Below are positions 9,801 through 17,683 of a stretch of DNA of 49,472 bases, piece by piece. The translations under genes and the position numbers were made by a program. The notes under the pieces are model-generated. The model saw only the letters and a list, made by a program, of their open reading frames with translations, searched no databases and had not been told where the DNA came from. Numbering within the stretch: position 1 is the stretch's first letter; every line of letters starts with the position of its first letter. The stretch lies in assembly GCA_003220435.1 (NCBI GenBank), contig QHSL01000039.1:1-49472 (forward strand). The letters are read 5' to 3'. This stretch comes from Candidatus Rokuibacteriota bacterium (GTDB lineage Bacteria > Methylomirabilota > Methylomirabilia > Rokubacteriales > CSP1-6).

Positions 9801-11482
9801 GAGACGGCGACGGTTCGGGAGATCGTCGCACTCGCTGCCGGTGACGTGATGACGACGGTGGGAGCCGTGGAGTCAGCGGTCGGCGCGGTGACGAGGCCGC
9901 CGGCGAAGGCGACCTCGATCGCGTCGATATCGGCACCGATGTCCTTGCCATCGGTCCCGGCGTTCTTGTAGGGGCTCGAGGCGGCGAGGCGGTAATTGCC
10001 GCCCGTGAGGTCGACGAAGCCCACGGCCGCGAGCGCGGCGGGGAAGAAGTTACCGGCGGGGTAGAGCGAGGCGTTGCCACCCGCCAGGACATTGCGCATG
10101 AACACCGCGCCCGGGAAGTACGCGGTGAGCGTATCGATCCCCTGGCTGGTGCCGGTCCCCGCGAACCCCTGGGCCCCGGCGGGGGTGAGGTTGTTCGTAT
10201 AGATGAAGCGCGTGTGGGGCTCGCCGCCGTCGGCATGCAGAACGGCCTGGTCCATGAACCCGGTGTTGTGGTCGATGACCAGATCGCTGATGCCGTGGTC
10301 GGCATGGGCAAGCCACCCCGGGCCGCTCGTGCGGGTGGTGTCGAGCAGGAGGTTGTTCTTGATCAGGAAGCGGGCGCTCGGCCGGCTCGGATGGAGGTCG
10401 TCCCGGCCGTGCATGCCGAGGCTTTCCCCCACGTGATGCACGATGTTGTTGGTGAACGTGACGTCCTCGACGGTCGACCAGGGCGCGGTGCCGTCCTGAT
10501 TACGGACCGTGAACAGGATGGCCGTGCCCGCCTGCACATCCGGCCAAGTGTTCTCGAAACGGTTGCCGTCGATGAGAACCCGGCGGCCGTTCGTGAGCGC
10601 GAGGAGGGTGTGCACGCGCCAGGGGATGCCGGCATAGCTCGGATCGTCCACGCGCCAGGCCAGCGGCTTGAAGAAATGGTTACGGCGGATCTCGATATCG
10701 GACGGGACGAGATTGGGGACGGAGGGATCGGTCCCACCGAACATCACGTTCTCGCCCGAGCCCTCCAGATGGTTGTTGACGAGCTTGAAGGGCCCGGGGC
10801 CGTTCCAGCCGACGATGGCCTGGGCGGCCTGCGTTGTTGAATGGAAGTCGGCGAGGTAGGAGTCGATGACCGCGGTCCGGGCGTTGTTCAGCTGAATGCC
10901 TTGGTTGTAGTTTCCGGTGGGCGTGCCGTGGATATAGCAGCGGTCGAACACGACGTCGGTCCCGGACCCGAGGGCGACGAGATTCGATTGGGTCGAGCTG
11001 GTGCCGGTCACGGTGCCCGTGATTTCCACCCCGATGAAGCGGTAGTGATGAGCGTGGGCGGCCGTCGTGAGAGCGGCGGACGCGTTCGGGGTCACGATTT
11101 TCGGCATGAGCGTGGCGTGCGCGGGGGCGACGCGGGTGCCGGCGGAGGGCAGACTCGAGAGGGCCGAGGACTGGATGTAAATCCAGCCAGGGCGCGTTTT
11201 ATACGGCAAGGTGAAGTTGCCGGTGAAGGTGGCCCCGGCCTGGAGCTCGATCACATCTCCCGGCTGCACGGCGTCGAGGGCCGCCTGGAAATCGCCGCCG
11301 GCCGCCACGCGGAGGGCGGCGCCCGTCGGTGAGACATACGTCGTGTCCAGGAACACGAGGGGGAGCTGGGGGAAGGTGGACTGAGCGACGCCCGATCCGG
11401 GGCAGCTCAGGGTCGTGGTGATGACCGCGAGGAGGAGAGCGAGTCCCGTGCCGGGTGGAGCGCGAAGGCACCCCGAAAACAT
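6866..11482 (-). CDS. giant secreted protein with two beta-helices, four Ig-like domains and VH..LR repeats (paralog 3)
   Basis: The 1538-residue product starts at ATG 11482 behind GAGGGGGA. Its order is: signal peptide (about 1-34); beta-helix 1 (about 38-535); two Big_7-like Ig domains (about 540-725, with SVQFKLNGVNLA and GVVGVQFKLDG); a linker; beta-helix 2 (about 764-1225, beginning PECPRIFLNTTYS); two further Ig-like domains (about 1235-1430, with VTWTNSRGGSG and NVLTVTARDAAGN); and a C-terminal VH..LR repeat region (about 1440-1538). The second helix is less similar to the other copies, and its DNA is visibly AT-richer. A surface adhesin or glycan-interacting role is inferred; no catalytic site was recognised. 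Confidence 0.8.
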   Translation of the reverse strand: MFSGCLRAPPGTGLALLLAVITTTLSCPGSGVAQSTFPQLPLVFLDTTYVSPTGAALRVAAGGDFQAALDAVQPGDVIELQAGATFTGNFTLPYKTRPGWIYIQSSALSSLPSAGTRVAPAHATLMPKIVTPNASAALTTAAHAHHYRFIGVEITGTVTGTSSTQSNLVALGSGTDVVFDRCYIHGTPTGNYNQGIQLNNARTAVIDSYLADFHSTTQAAQAIVGWNGPGPFKLVNNHLEGSGENVMFGGTDPSVPNLVPSDIEIRRNHFFKPLAWRVDDPSYAGIPWRVHTLLALTNGRRVLIDGNRFENTWPDVQAGTAILFTVRNQDGTAPWSTVEDVTFTNNIVHHVGESLGMHGRDDLHPSRPSARFLIKNNLLLDTTRTSGPGWLAHADHGISDLVIDHNTGFMDQAVLHADGGEPHTRFIYTNNLTPAGAQGFAGTGTSQGIDTLTAYFPGAVFMRNVLAGGNASLYPAGNFFPAALAAVGFVDLTGGNYRLAASSPYKNAGTDGKDIGADIDAIEVAFAGGLVTAPTADSTAPTVVITSPAASATISRTVAVSATAADNVRVASVQFKLNGVNLAAVTAAPYTVSWNTTTALNGAHTLRAVARDAAGNETTSAPISVTVRNGDLTPPAVSITAPAAGTVAGTVTVSATATDNVGVVGVQFKLDGANLAPEVMAAPYAVSWNTTGAPNGPHTLTAVARDAAGNATTSTALSVTVSNAAGAGRALSTATSSAVTPLASAGATGCTTNPSANPGIPECPRIFLNTTYSLPTGGVKRTVNSGGDFQAALNAANSGDIIELQAGATFTGNFTLPSKSGPGWIYIQSSALAAMPEGTRVTPTQAALMPKIVTPNSSSAITSGGGSQLYRLAGLEITGTLTNTSSVQNNLVMFGGQSNHDFVLDRSYIHGQPYGNYKRGVELEAARVAIIDSWIDDIHVDADEAQGIISWNGAGPYKIVNNTVRAAAINILFGPSSSTVAADIEIRGNLMEKPWSWRVGDPSFAGQHWTIKNILELKNAQRVIIDGNILQNCWVDPNAAFGQQGANSLVLTARNQWGTCSWCPVEDVTITNNINQHLGRGIGIANLGGSAMQRILVRNNLWLDISSSINDGIVFMSYSDNDIIIDHNTAFQDGAAIWTSSGGPFAFTNNLQPVGGGIQGGWAPSTNTHNVEIGGPGNFPAGNFFPATVNDVGFVNYAGGDYRLLAGSPYKNAGTDGKDPGADIDTIDVATLCALTGACSGPPPVDTTAPTATITAPTSSATYTTSTTPLTLGGTASDNLAVTQVTWTNSRGGSGMATGTTSWTAGGIVLQSGSNVLTVTARDAAGNTGTATLTVTLTDTTAPSVTITAPTSNPTYTTGSSSLTLSGIASDNLGVTQVTWANDRGGSGTATGTTSWTASAIVLQSGGNVLTITARDAAGNTASNTLTATRTFTFTDDPPVAQSTVIKTVHIVELRAAIDSLRVAHGLTPFAWTDPTLTPVSSKAKAVHFSDLRTALNQAYQAAGRALPTYTDPTLTAGKTVVKAVHLTDLRTAARALQ
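6869..7160 (-). repeat. C-terminal VH..LR repeat module (2.5 units)
   Basis: Three units of about 38 residues share VK.VH...LR.A followed by a helix and then (W/Y)TDPTLT. They begin TVHIVELRAAIDSLR, KAVHFSDLRTALNQAY and KAVHLTDLRTAARALQ; the third is cut after the helix. The same module ends the paralog at 4944-6839. I do not recognise it as dockerin, SLH, a type IX sorting signal or an autotransporter. A surface-attachment or oligomerisation role is a guess. Confidence 0.7.
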
Positions 11483-12066
11483 CGTGGTCCCCCTCTACGA
11501 GGAAGACCACCGTGTCCCGCGAGGTCGTTGCCCCCTGCTTCGGTTTCGGAAGGGGTCTTCCTTGAGAGGAGCCGTGCAGAGTGCGTGCCGTGCGGTCAAA
11601 ACCTGGAAATCGCTCAGGAGTGTCCGAGCGCGCGTCGTCAAACCCGCGAGAGGTTCGCCATTCTGTCTCGCGGCGCCTGCGTCCGCGGCCTTCCTGGTGA
11701 GGTGTCTGGCTCGTAGGGGTCTGCCGACAAGAGCCCGCGCGTGGGCTCTATAGTGCGTGCTCGGGACACTATTGGACCGCGGGCTCATGAGCCATCGCGA
11801 GGTCGAGCGGACCACGACCGGTACGTCATCGTGGCGTCGACGACCGCGGCAGGAAGCCGCGGCCCGGCCTAGCGACGGCATGAGTCGATGCTTGCCGGCT
11901 GGACTCGAGTCGGAGGAGGTCTGCGTGACCCATTGGGGGCAATTCATCCGTCTGATTCAGTGATTCTCCTGATTTCCCTCGTCGAGAACTTTGGGTAGCT
12001 GGTAGCTGCGATTTCGATTCTTCATCGACCTCGAGGTGGAGAAGGCTCAACGACTGCCTGATTCCT
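11483..12066. other. 584-base stretch with no supported gene
   Basis: Short open frames here lack a ribosome site, coding composition or recognisable motifs. A GAGCCC / GGGCTC stem with a 6-base loop lies at 11731-11748 and is followed at once by TATAGT (11749-11754), which could be a -10 element for rightward transcription. The stretch carries the leader of the giant minus-strand gene at its left end and the leader of the 12067 gene at its right end. Confidence 0.5.
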
Positions 12067-12318
12067 TTGGACTACCACGGACGATTACCACGGAGGATCC
12101 TCGCCAAAGACCGAGTCGCGGCCTTCCTGGTCACGCGTGAATCGACCAACTTCTGCGACCCATGTCTGGCGCGTACCCTCGGCATCGACCCCTCCACGGC
12201 GTATCGCGCTGCGGTGAAGGCCGGACGATCGGGCGGATTTGTCAGAGAGTACGGCGTCTGCTCGGAGTGTGGCGAGAGCCGGCTGATCACGCGCGCTGCC
12301 CTCGAACATCCGGCCTAG
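12067..12318 (+). CDS. small zinc-ribbon / helix-turn-helix protein
   Basis: The 83-residue product has four cysteines as two CxxC pairs (C30, C33 and C65, C68), the pattern of a zinc ribbon. Between them lies a segment like the recognition part of a helix-turn-helix (ARTLGIDPSTAYRAAVKAG, residues 35-53). The layout suggests a small DNA-binding protein. The start is TTG at 12067; there is no strong Shine-Dalgarno, so a different start is possible. It lies upstream of a TraR/DksA-like zinc-finger gene and a response regulator in the same direction. The family is not recognised by name. Confidence 0.6.
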   Translation: MDYHGRLPRRILAKDRVAAFLVTRESTNFCDPCLARTLGIDPSTAYRAAVKAGRSGGFVREYGVCSECGESRLITRAALEHPA

Positions 12319-12426
12319 CACGCACCTATTGGGCACGGGTCGCCCGGCGCGCCGCCGGGATCTCCTCATTACGATTTGCAGGGTTCACCGGATTTCCGCG
12401 TCTGCCTCCGGAGGGAGACTTGACGT

Positions 12427-12813
12427 GTGGAGGAGAGACGACAGCAGGTCGACGATGGACGCATCAAGAGGCGACTCGAGGATGCCCTGGGGGCGGCGGT
12501 ATACCGTCTGCGCCGGATGGGGGTGACAGTGGCGGTCGACGACGCGTTCGGCCCGATCGGGGACCGCTCGGCCTTCGTCATCGATAGTGACGTGATCCAG
12601 GTGACCGAGAGCCGGGAGATCGGGTTCGCGACGCGCGAGCTCCTGGTGGGGCAGGTCCAGCGGTTGTCAGCCGCGCTCGACCGATTGGACCGGGGTGAGT
12701 ACGGCACGTGCGCAGAATGCGACGAGCCGATTGCACCCGCGCGGCTCCGCGCCTTGCCCGAAGTCCAGACCTGCGTCCGGTGCCAGGCGCGGCTCGAGCG
12801 CAACTTCTTCTAG
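12427..12813 (+). CDS. TraR/DksA-family C4 zinc-finger protein
   Basis: The 128-residue product begins at GTG 12427 behind GGAGGGAG. Residues 71-119 match the DksA/TraR finger: a helix with LDRLDRGEYGTC followed by CAEC...C..C, with all four cysteines present (C95, C98, C116, C119). Family members bind in the RNA polymerase secondary channel and tune transcription, but true DksA also needs an acidic coiled-coil tip. Here the N-terminal region is short and holds DDAFGPIGD, so partner and effect are uncertain. PI.PARL.ALP is the conserved loop of the family. Confidence 0.85.
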   Translation: MEERRQQVDDGRIKRRLEDALGAAVYRLRRMGVTVAVDDAFGPIGDRSAFVIDSDVIQVTESREIGFATRELLVGQVQRLSAALDRLDRGEYGTCAECDEPIAPARLRALPEVQTCVRCQARLERNFF

Positions 12814-12999
12814 CAGGACCGCCGGCGCTCGGGCCGGGCCACGTACCTGAGCCCGGGCATCTCGCGGGCGGTCGTCCAGGCGTACCTGTCGAGGTCGGAG
12901 CTGCCGCGCGACCCGCTGACCTCCCGCGTGCGCGTGGTCCTCTAGCTCGTCGCGGCGGGAAAGTCGACGAAGGAGATCGCGCAGATCCGGCCATCAGGG
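12814..12999 (+). pseudogene. decayed LuxR-type response regulator fragment
   Basis: Directly after the zinc-finger gene, frame 12841 reads TYLSPGISRAVVQAYLSRSE, then DPLTSRVRVVL, a TAG stop, and LVAAGKSTKEIAQI. The intact gene at 13067 reads TYLSPRVSRTLVDAYLAKSE, DPLTPREREVLQLVAEGKTTKKVAE in the same place. The fragment covers only the linker and first part of the HTH domain; the receiver and the end of the HTH are missing and a nonsense codon interrupts it. It is most simply a remnant of a tandem duplicate or relative of the downstream gene. Confidence 0.75.
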
Positions 13000-13066
13000 A
13001 TTTTCCCGACCCCGATTTGCGGCGTCTCCCGATTTCCGGAAATGCCCGGCGCCGGTAGACTCGACA

Positions 13067-13702
13067 GTGATGGCGACGCGAGTTTTGTTGGCCGACGACC
13101 ACGCGATCGTGCGGCAGGGCATCCGGCTCCTCCTGCAGCGCGAAGGGTTCGACGTGGTCGGCGAGGCGGTCAACGGCCAGGAGGCCGTCCGGCTCGCGTC
13201 ACAGTCCTGCCCGGACGTCGCCGTGCTCGACTACGGCATGCCGGTCCTGAACGGCCTCGGCGCGGCACGCGAGATCATGCAGATGTGCTCGCGCGTGAAG
13301 GTGGTCATGCTGACCATGCACGCGGACGACCGCTACCTGCTGGAGGCGATCCGGCTCGGCGTCAAAGGCTATGTCGTGAAGACGCAGGCGCCCATGGATC
13401 TGGTCCGGGCCATCCACGAGGTCCTCCGGGGCCTCACTTACCTGAGTCCCCGTGTGTCGCGGACGTTGGTCGACGCCTATCTGGCGAAGTCGGAGTCGCC
13501 TCCGGACCCGCTGACGCCGCGCGAGCGCGAGGTCCTGCAGCTGGTCGCGGAAGGCAAAACGACGAAGAAGGTCGCGGAGACGCTCGGCATCAGCGTCAAG
13601 ACCGCGGAATCTCACCGGACGCGCGTCTTGAAGAAGCTCGAGATGCCAAACACCGCGGGCATCGTCCGCTACGCGATTCGCCATGGCCTGATCCAAATGT
13701 GA
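13067..13702 (+). CDS. NarL/FixJ-family response regulator
   Basis: The 211-residue product has a receiver domain (about residues 4-120) with the acidic pair D10-D11, phospho-acceptor D55 (VLDYGMP), a Thr at LTMHA and a conserved Lys (VVKTQAP). A LuxR-type HTH domain follows (about 146-207; LTPREREVLQLVAEG.TTKKVAE, then VKTAESHR). It is expected to activate or repress promoters after phosphorylation. The start is GTG 13067 or ATG 13070, next to each other. No histidine kinase gene is nearby, so the partner is unknown. A broken relative lies just upstream. Confidence 0.92.
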   Translation: MMATRVLLADDHAIVRQGIRLLLQREGFDVVGEAVNGQEAVRLASQSCPDVAVLDYGMPVLNGLGAAREIMQMCSRVKVVMLTMHADDRYLLEAIRLGVKGYVVKTQAPMDLVRAIHEVLRGLTYLSPRVSRTLVDAYLAKSESPPDPLTPREREVLQLVAEGKTTKKVAETLGISVKTAESHRTRVLKKLEMPNTAGIVRYAIRHGLIQM

Positions 13703-13815
13703 GGTAGAGCACGCGAGGACCACCGCGTGTAGGGCTGGGCGGGCCACGTCCCCGGCGCCTCCTGACCCCGCGAGCATCTTCGAGACTCCAAGATCGTGTT
13801 GACCGGAAGGTGCAG

Positions 13816-14742
13816 ATGGAGACAGCAAGACTCGTCGGTCTCGTGACGATGACCCTGCTCATCGTGGTCCACCCGCCGGCGACGGCGCAGAGCCCGACGT
13901 CCGCCCGGGAAGATGTGTTCGTCTCGCTGGAAACCGGGCTGGTGCAATGGCGAACGTCCGCGGGCGCCCTCCGCGCGGTCCTCGTCGGCGTCGTCTCCGG
14001 GCCGGCCTCGGGCATGAGGTTCGACGCCGCCGGTAACCTCTACGTCGCCCACCGATGCGCCGACGGCGCCTGCACCGCCGGCAATACCGTCGAGAAGTTC
14101 ACCCCCCGAGGCGTCTCCCAAGGGGCGGTGGGCGGCCCGTACCACTGCGACCCCCACTCGATCGCCTTCGATGCCGCCGGCGGCGCCTTCGTGGCGCAGG
14201 CCCATTGCACCACGCACGTCCTGAAGTTCACGTCGGGCCAGCCGCCGACCTCGTATCCGGTGCAGAGCGAGACGCGCGGTGCGCTCTGGATCGACCTCGC
14301 CGGCGACGGCTGCACGCTCTTCTATACGTCGCGGGGGCCAGACGTGAAGCGGTTCGACGTGTGCGCGAACAGGCAGCTTCGGAGCTTCAACCTGGCCCCG
14401 ATGCCGGGTGGCGAGACCCGGGGGATTCGAATCCTGCCCGACGGCGGCGCGCTCGTGTCGAGCGGCGCCGTCGTCGCGCGCCTCGATGCCGACGGCGCCC
14501 TCGTCCGGAGCTACGGCGTGGCGAGCGGCGAGCCGCAGGATTGGGCCGGCCTGGATCTCGGCGCGAACGGCACGTTCTGGGCCATCAACTCCGCCACGTC
14601 GAGCGTCTACCAGTTCGACCTGGCGACGGGTGAGGTGCGTGGCAGCGTCTACACCGGGACGGCGGCCAACACCGCGGTCGATGTCGCGGTCCGGCGCGTG
14701 AAGACGCCTCCGGCGCCGGTGGGAGGCCTGATCCTCCGGTGA
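13816..14742 (+). CDS. secreted beta-propeller-like (SMP-30/NHL type) protein
   Basis: The ATG at 13816 sits five bases after AAGG; a GTG two codons earlier is also possible. A signal peptide (about residues 1-25, ending ATAQ) leads to about 280 residues with repeated propeller signatures: MRFDAAGNLYVAHR, SIAFDAAGGAFVAQ, IRILPDGGALVSS and LDLGANGTFWAINS. These blades are typical of SMP-30/gluconolactonase-like or NHL propellers. Several paired cysteines fit an exported protein. Substrate and catalytic residues could not be assigned. It converges on the cupin gene with a 6-base gap. Confidence 0.75.
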   Translation: METARLVGLVTMTLLIVVHPPATAQSPTSAREDVFVSLETGLVQWRTSAGALRAVLVGVVSGPASGMRFDAAGNLYVAHRCADGACTAGNTVEKFTPRGVSQGAVGGPYHCDPHSIAFDAAGGAFVAQAHCTTHVLKFTSGQPPTSYPVQSETRGALWIDLAGDGCTLFYTSRGPDVKRFDVCANRQLRSFNLAPMPGGETRGIRILPDGGALVSSGAVVARLDADGALVRSYGVASGEPQDWAGLDLGANGTFWAINSATSSVYQFDLATGEVRGSVYTGTAANTAVDVAVRRVKTPPAPVGGLILR

Positions 14743-14748
14743 AGGCGA

Positions 14749-15099
14749 TCACTCCAGGGTGACGAAGATGCAGTTGCGGATCCGGCCGTCGATCGCCTTC
14801 GAGAGATGGCCCTTGCCGAACGTGTCCTCGACGAGCAGCACCTCGCCAGCGCCGATGCGGCGGGCCTCGCCGTCGCTCGCGGTGATCTGAACGCCGGCGT
14901 CGAGGTTGATGATGTACTGGCGTCGCGGCGCGGGGTGCCAGTCGAGGTCGTAGTCGGGCTGCACCTCGCGGAAGATGATCCCGTTGGCCGGGAGCCGCTT
15001 CGACAGCCGGCCGGCGCGCGTCGTCTCCGCGTATTCGACCTCCACGTCCTGGAAATGGGACTCGCCGTTCTTGTCCGCGTAGAGCCGATGGATCCTCAT
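14749..15099 (-). CDS. cupin-like protein
   Basis: The 116-residue product has one cupin barrel. The strand pair around YDLDWHPAPRRQYIINLDAGVQ matches cupin motif 1, and GAGEVLLVEDTFGKGHLSKA matches motif 2 with a histidine. Short single-domain cupins of this kind often bind a metal and a small acid, but the ligand cannot be told here. ATG 15099 is preceded by GAGGAGAG. It stands alone on the minus strand. Confidence 0.75.
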   Translation of the reverse strand: MRIHRLYADKNGESHFQDVEVEYAETTRAGRLSKRLPANGIIFREVQPDYDLDWHPAPRRQYIINLDAGVQITASDGEARRIGAGEVLLVEDTFGKGHLSKAIDGRIRNCIFVTLE

Positions 15100-15226
15100 G
15101 GGTCTCTCCTCAATTCCCTAGTCGCGCCCCAGCCGGCGGGGCCCCAGCCCCGCGACGGCCTGCGGCGCGCACTGCCGTCAGGGTGGACCGATCATAGTGA
15201 GGCGGGGGCGTGGTGGCAAGAACGGC

Positions 15227-15232
15227 TATACT
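15227..15232 (+). promoter_or_regulatory. -10 element of a probable leaderless transcript
   Basis: TATACT lies seven bases before the ATG at 15240, so transcription would start at or next to the start codon. No clear -35 box is seen. Confidence 0.5.
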
Positions 15233-15239
15233 CCCGCCG

Positions 15240-16148
15240 ATGACGGGAAAGCCGGCGGTCAGCCTCGTCGCCGTCGCCGGACGGCGCCGCGCGACACTCG
15301 AGCTGGCCGCACGGCTCGAGCGTGAGGGGTTCGCCGGGATTTACTGCCCGAGCCCGGGCGACGGCTTGGCACTCTGCGAGGCGCTGGCGCTCGCCACGCG
15401 CGAGATCCCGTTCGGCACCAGCATCGCGAACATCTACACGCGCCACCCCTTCGACTACGCGCAGACCGCGGCTGTCATCCACGAGTTGTCGGGCGGCCGC
15501 TTCCGCTTCGGGATTGGCGTGAGCCACGCCCCGACCCACGAGCGGCTCGGCCTCCACGCCGGCAAGCCGCTCGAGGACGTCCGGAAATTCGTGGCCGAGA
15601 TGCAGGGCTACGCGGCCCAGGTCGGCGCGCTGCCGCCGATCACGCTGGCGACACTGCGCGGGCGCATGGTCGAGCTCGCCGGCGAGATTGCGCGGGGCGC
15701 GGTGTGGGCGAACGGGGCGCGCTCGCACATGGCGGCATCGCTCGACCGCCTGCCCGGGCCCGCCCGGAGCGATCCGTCGTTCTTCATCGGCGACATGGTG
15801 CCGACCTGCATCGACGGCGATCGTGCCGCGGCGGCCGCCGTCATGCGCAAGACCCTCGTGTCGTACGTGCGGCTGCCGAACTATCAGAACTACTGGATCG
15901 AAGCGGGCTACGAAGCGGAGATGCTCGCGATCCGCCGGGCCATCGCGGGGGGTGAGACCGGGCGCATCCCCGAGCTCATGTCCGACCGCTGGCTCAGCGA
16001 CGTCACGCTGTTCGGCGGCGCCACGGAAGTCCGCGCGGGCGTCGAGGCCTGGCTCGCGAGCGGGGTGCGGACTCTGATCGTCGTGCCCTCGTCGACGCGC
16101 GGCGGCCAGATGGTCGCCTTCGACGAGCTCATTACAGCGTTCCGCTGA
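15240..16148 (+). CDS. LLM-class flavin-dependent oxidoreductase
   Basis: The 302-residue product is a bacterial luciferase-like TIM barrel. It shows the family patterns FAGIYCPSPGDGLALCEALAL, IPFGTSIANIYTRHPF, SGGRFRFGIGVSHAPTHERL and, near the end, LFGGATEVRAGVEAWLASGV. Relatives use FMN or coenzyme F420; the sequence does not decide between them. The ATG at 15240 was chosen over an upstream GTG at 15210 because TATACT lies just before it. A strong hairpin follows the stop, so it is probably transcribed alone. Confidence 0.88.
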   Translation: MTGKPAVSLVAVAGRRRATLELAARLEREGFAGIYCPSPGDGLALCEALALATREIPFGTSIANIYTRHPFDYAQTAAVIHELSGGRFRFGIGVSHAPTHERLGLHAGKPLEDVRKFVAEMQGYAAQVGALPPITLATLRGRMVELAGEIARGAVWANGARSHMAASLDRLPGPARSDPSFFIGDMVPTCIDGDRAAAAAVMRKTLVSYVRLPNYQNYWIEAGYEAEMLAIRRAIAGGETGRIPELMSDRWLSDVTLFGGATEVRAGVEAWLASGVRTLIVVPSSTRGGQMVAFDELITAFR

Positions 16149-16158
16149 GGACCGAGTA

Positions 16159-16185
16159 CATGGGGGGCTCGAAGGGCCCCCCATG
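16159..16185 (+). terminator. GC hairpin after the LLM gene
   Basis: CATGGGGGGC pairs perfectly with GCCCCCCATG over 10 bp around a 7-base loop. No T-run follows. It lies between the stop at 16148 and the SDR start at 16245, so it may end transcription or protect the 3' end. Confidence 0.5.
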
Positions 16186-16244
16186 GCCCCCGCGCTCGGA
16201 CGCGCCTCGATGTCGGGCAATCGTTCCCTGGAGGACACACACGC

Positions 16245-17024
16245 ATGCAGCTCGAGGGAAAAGTTGCGCTCATCACGGGCGCCAGCAAGGGCATCGGACG
16301 CGTGATGAGCCGGATGTTTGCCCGCGAGGGCGCCGCCGTGGTCTGCGCGGCACGCTCCCAGGGCTTGGTCGAAGAGACGGTCGCGCTCGTCAAGGCTGAC
16401 GGCGGCCGCGCGATCGCCGTCACCGGCGACGCCGCCACCGAGGCCGACGTGCAACAAATGATCGAGGCCGCTACGAAAGCCTTCGGCAAGCTCGACACCC
16501 TCGTGAACAACGCCGGCGACGGCGGTCCCACGAAGCGCGTGCAGGACTACACGAGCGAGGACTGGTTCTACACGATCAACTCCTGCCTCACGAGCTCCTA
16601 CATGTGCATCCGCTTCGCGGTGCCGGAGATGATCAAGGCGGGCGGTGGCTCGATCGTGAACATCGCGTCGGTCGCGGGCCGGCGCGGGCTCCCGTTCCGG
16701 ATCGGCTACTGCTCGGCCAAGGCTGGTCAGGTCGGGATGACGTACGGGATGGCGATCGAGCTGGCGCCCCACAACATCACGGTGAACGCGATCGCGCCCG
16801 GCGCCGTCGCCGGCGACCGGATCGATCGCGTCATCGCGGGCCAGGCCCAGGCGCGGGGGGTGCCGCTGGAGGAGATGCGCCGGAACCTCATCGACCGTTC
16901 GCCGCTCAAGCGGATGTCGACCGCCGAGGACATCGCGACGCTCGCGGTCTACCTATGCAGCGACGCCGCACGCAATCTGTCCGGTCAGTGCATCGCGGTG
17001 ACCGCGGGTGAACCCGCGGTCTGA
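16245..17024 (+). CDS. SDR-family NAD(P)-dependent oxidoreductase
   Basis: The 259-residue product is a classical short-chain dehydrogenase. It has the cofactor motif TGASKGIG (residues 11-18), NNAG (88-91), the active-site S142 and the YxxxK pair Y155/K159, followed by NAIAPGAV. FabG-like enzymes of this type reduce ketones or oxidise alcohols; the substrate cannot be told. The start at 16245 has GGAGG about 12 bases upstream. A 96-base leader with a strong hairpin separates it from the LLM gene. Confidence 0.93.
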   Translation: MQLEGKVALITGASKGIGRVMSRMFAREGAAVVCAARSQGLVEETVALVKADGGRAIAVTGDAATEADVQQMIEAATKAFGKLDTLVNNAGDGGPTKRVQDYTSEDWFYTINSCLTSSYMCIRFAVPEMIKAGGGSIVNIASVAGRRGLPFRIGYCSAKAGQVGMTYGMAIELAPHNITVNAIAPGAVAGDRIDRVIAGQAQARGVPLEEMRRNLIDRSPLKRMSTAEDIATLAVYLCSDAARNLSGQCIAVTAGEPAV

Positions 17025-17045
17025 GACGCGCCGTGCCGGCTCCGA

Positions 17046-17432
17046 TCACCAGGCCTTGCGGCGGTCCAGGCGATCCTCGACCCAGTCGAAGGAGAGGATC
17101 CGCACCCTATAGGACGCCGCGCCGGGCACGGCCGTCTCGAAGTAGCCGCGGTTGTTCGGCGGGACGTCTCGGATCCAGGTGAGCGTCTTGGCGACGACCT
17201 TGCCGGAGTTGTCCAGGCCTTCCACGACCAGCTGCATGTGCGCGGCGTGTCGATTCGCCGAGTTGTAGACGTAGCCGTTGACGTTTGGCCCGGCCTTCGA
17301 CCACTCCAGGCGGAAATAGCGGTCGAGGGTCTGGGGCGCATAGATCTCTGCGGCCCGAGCAACGGCGCCGGCGAACGCGAGCATCCCGATCAGCAGTGCG
17401 CCAAGCTTGCCCGCTCTGCGAGCTTTGCTCAT
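17046..17432 (-). CDS. small secreted protein, FxLYD-like domain
   Basis: The ATG at 17432 gives a clear signal peptide (about residues 1-27, cleaved near VARA-AEIY) and a 128-residue protein. A longer reading upstream lacks coding character. The mature part has an all-beta look: FRLEWSKAGPNVNGYVYN, MQLVVEGLDNSGKVV and VPPNNRGYFETAVPGAASYRV. It resembles FxLYD-type domains that describe a modified side chain or surface contact. It converges on the SDR with a 21-base gap. The function is unknown. Confidence 0.7.
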   Translation of the reverse strand: MSKARRAGKLGALLIGMLAFAGAVARAAEIYAPQTLDRYFRLEWSKAGPNVNGYVYNSANRHAAHMQLVVEGLDNSGKVVAKTLTWIRDVPPNNRGYFETAVPGAASYRVRILSFDWVEDRLDRRKAW

Positions 17433-17683
17433 GACCTCAGTGTGACACGCCGGCGGTCCTCCGGCCATCGAGAGCCCCCTTATGGATGACCTGGAGCCGA
17501 AAGTCCCGATCTGGGCCGTGAAATGACACGGCTTCGCCGTGTATGTGAACGGAACGATCCAGAATATCTGAAGGAGATTGGCGGCCACGGGCCTGGTCTT
17601 CTGCTGCAAGTCCTTAAGAAAATTGATCTGTCGAAAGCTTCGAGATTCTGGCACTTGCCGTGCTTAGAACAGCCCTCGTGGGG

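Noticed and set aside
11757-11963. A possible 68-codon gene behind TATAGT
   Set aside because: Arg/Thr/Ser-rich reading without conserved pattern or Shine-Dalgarno.
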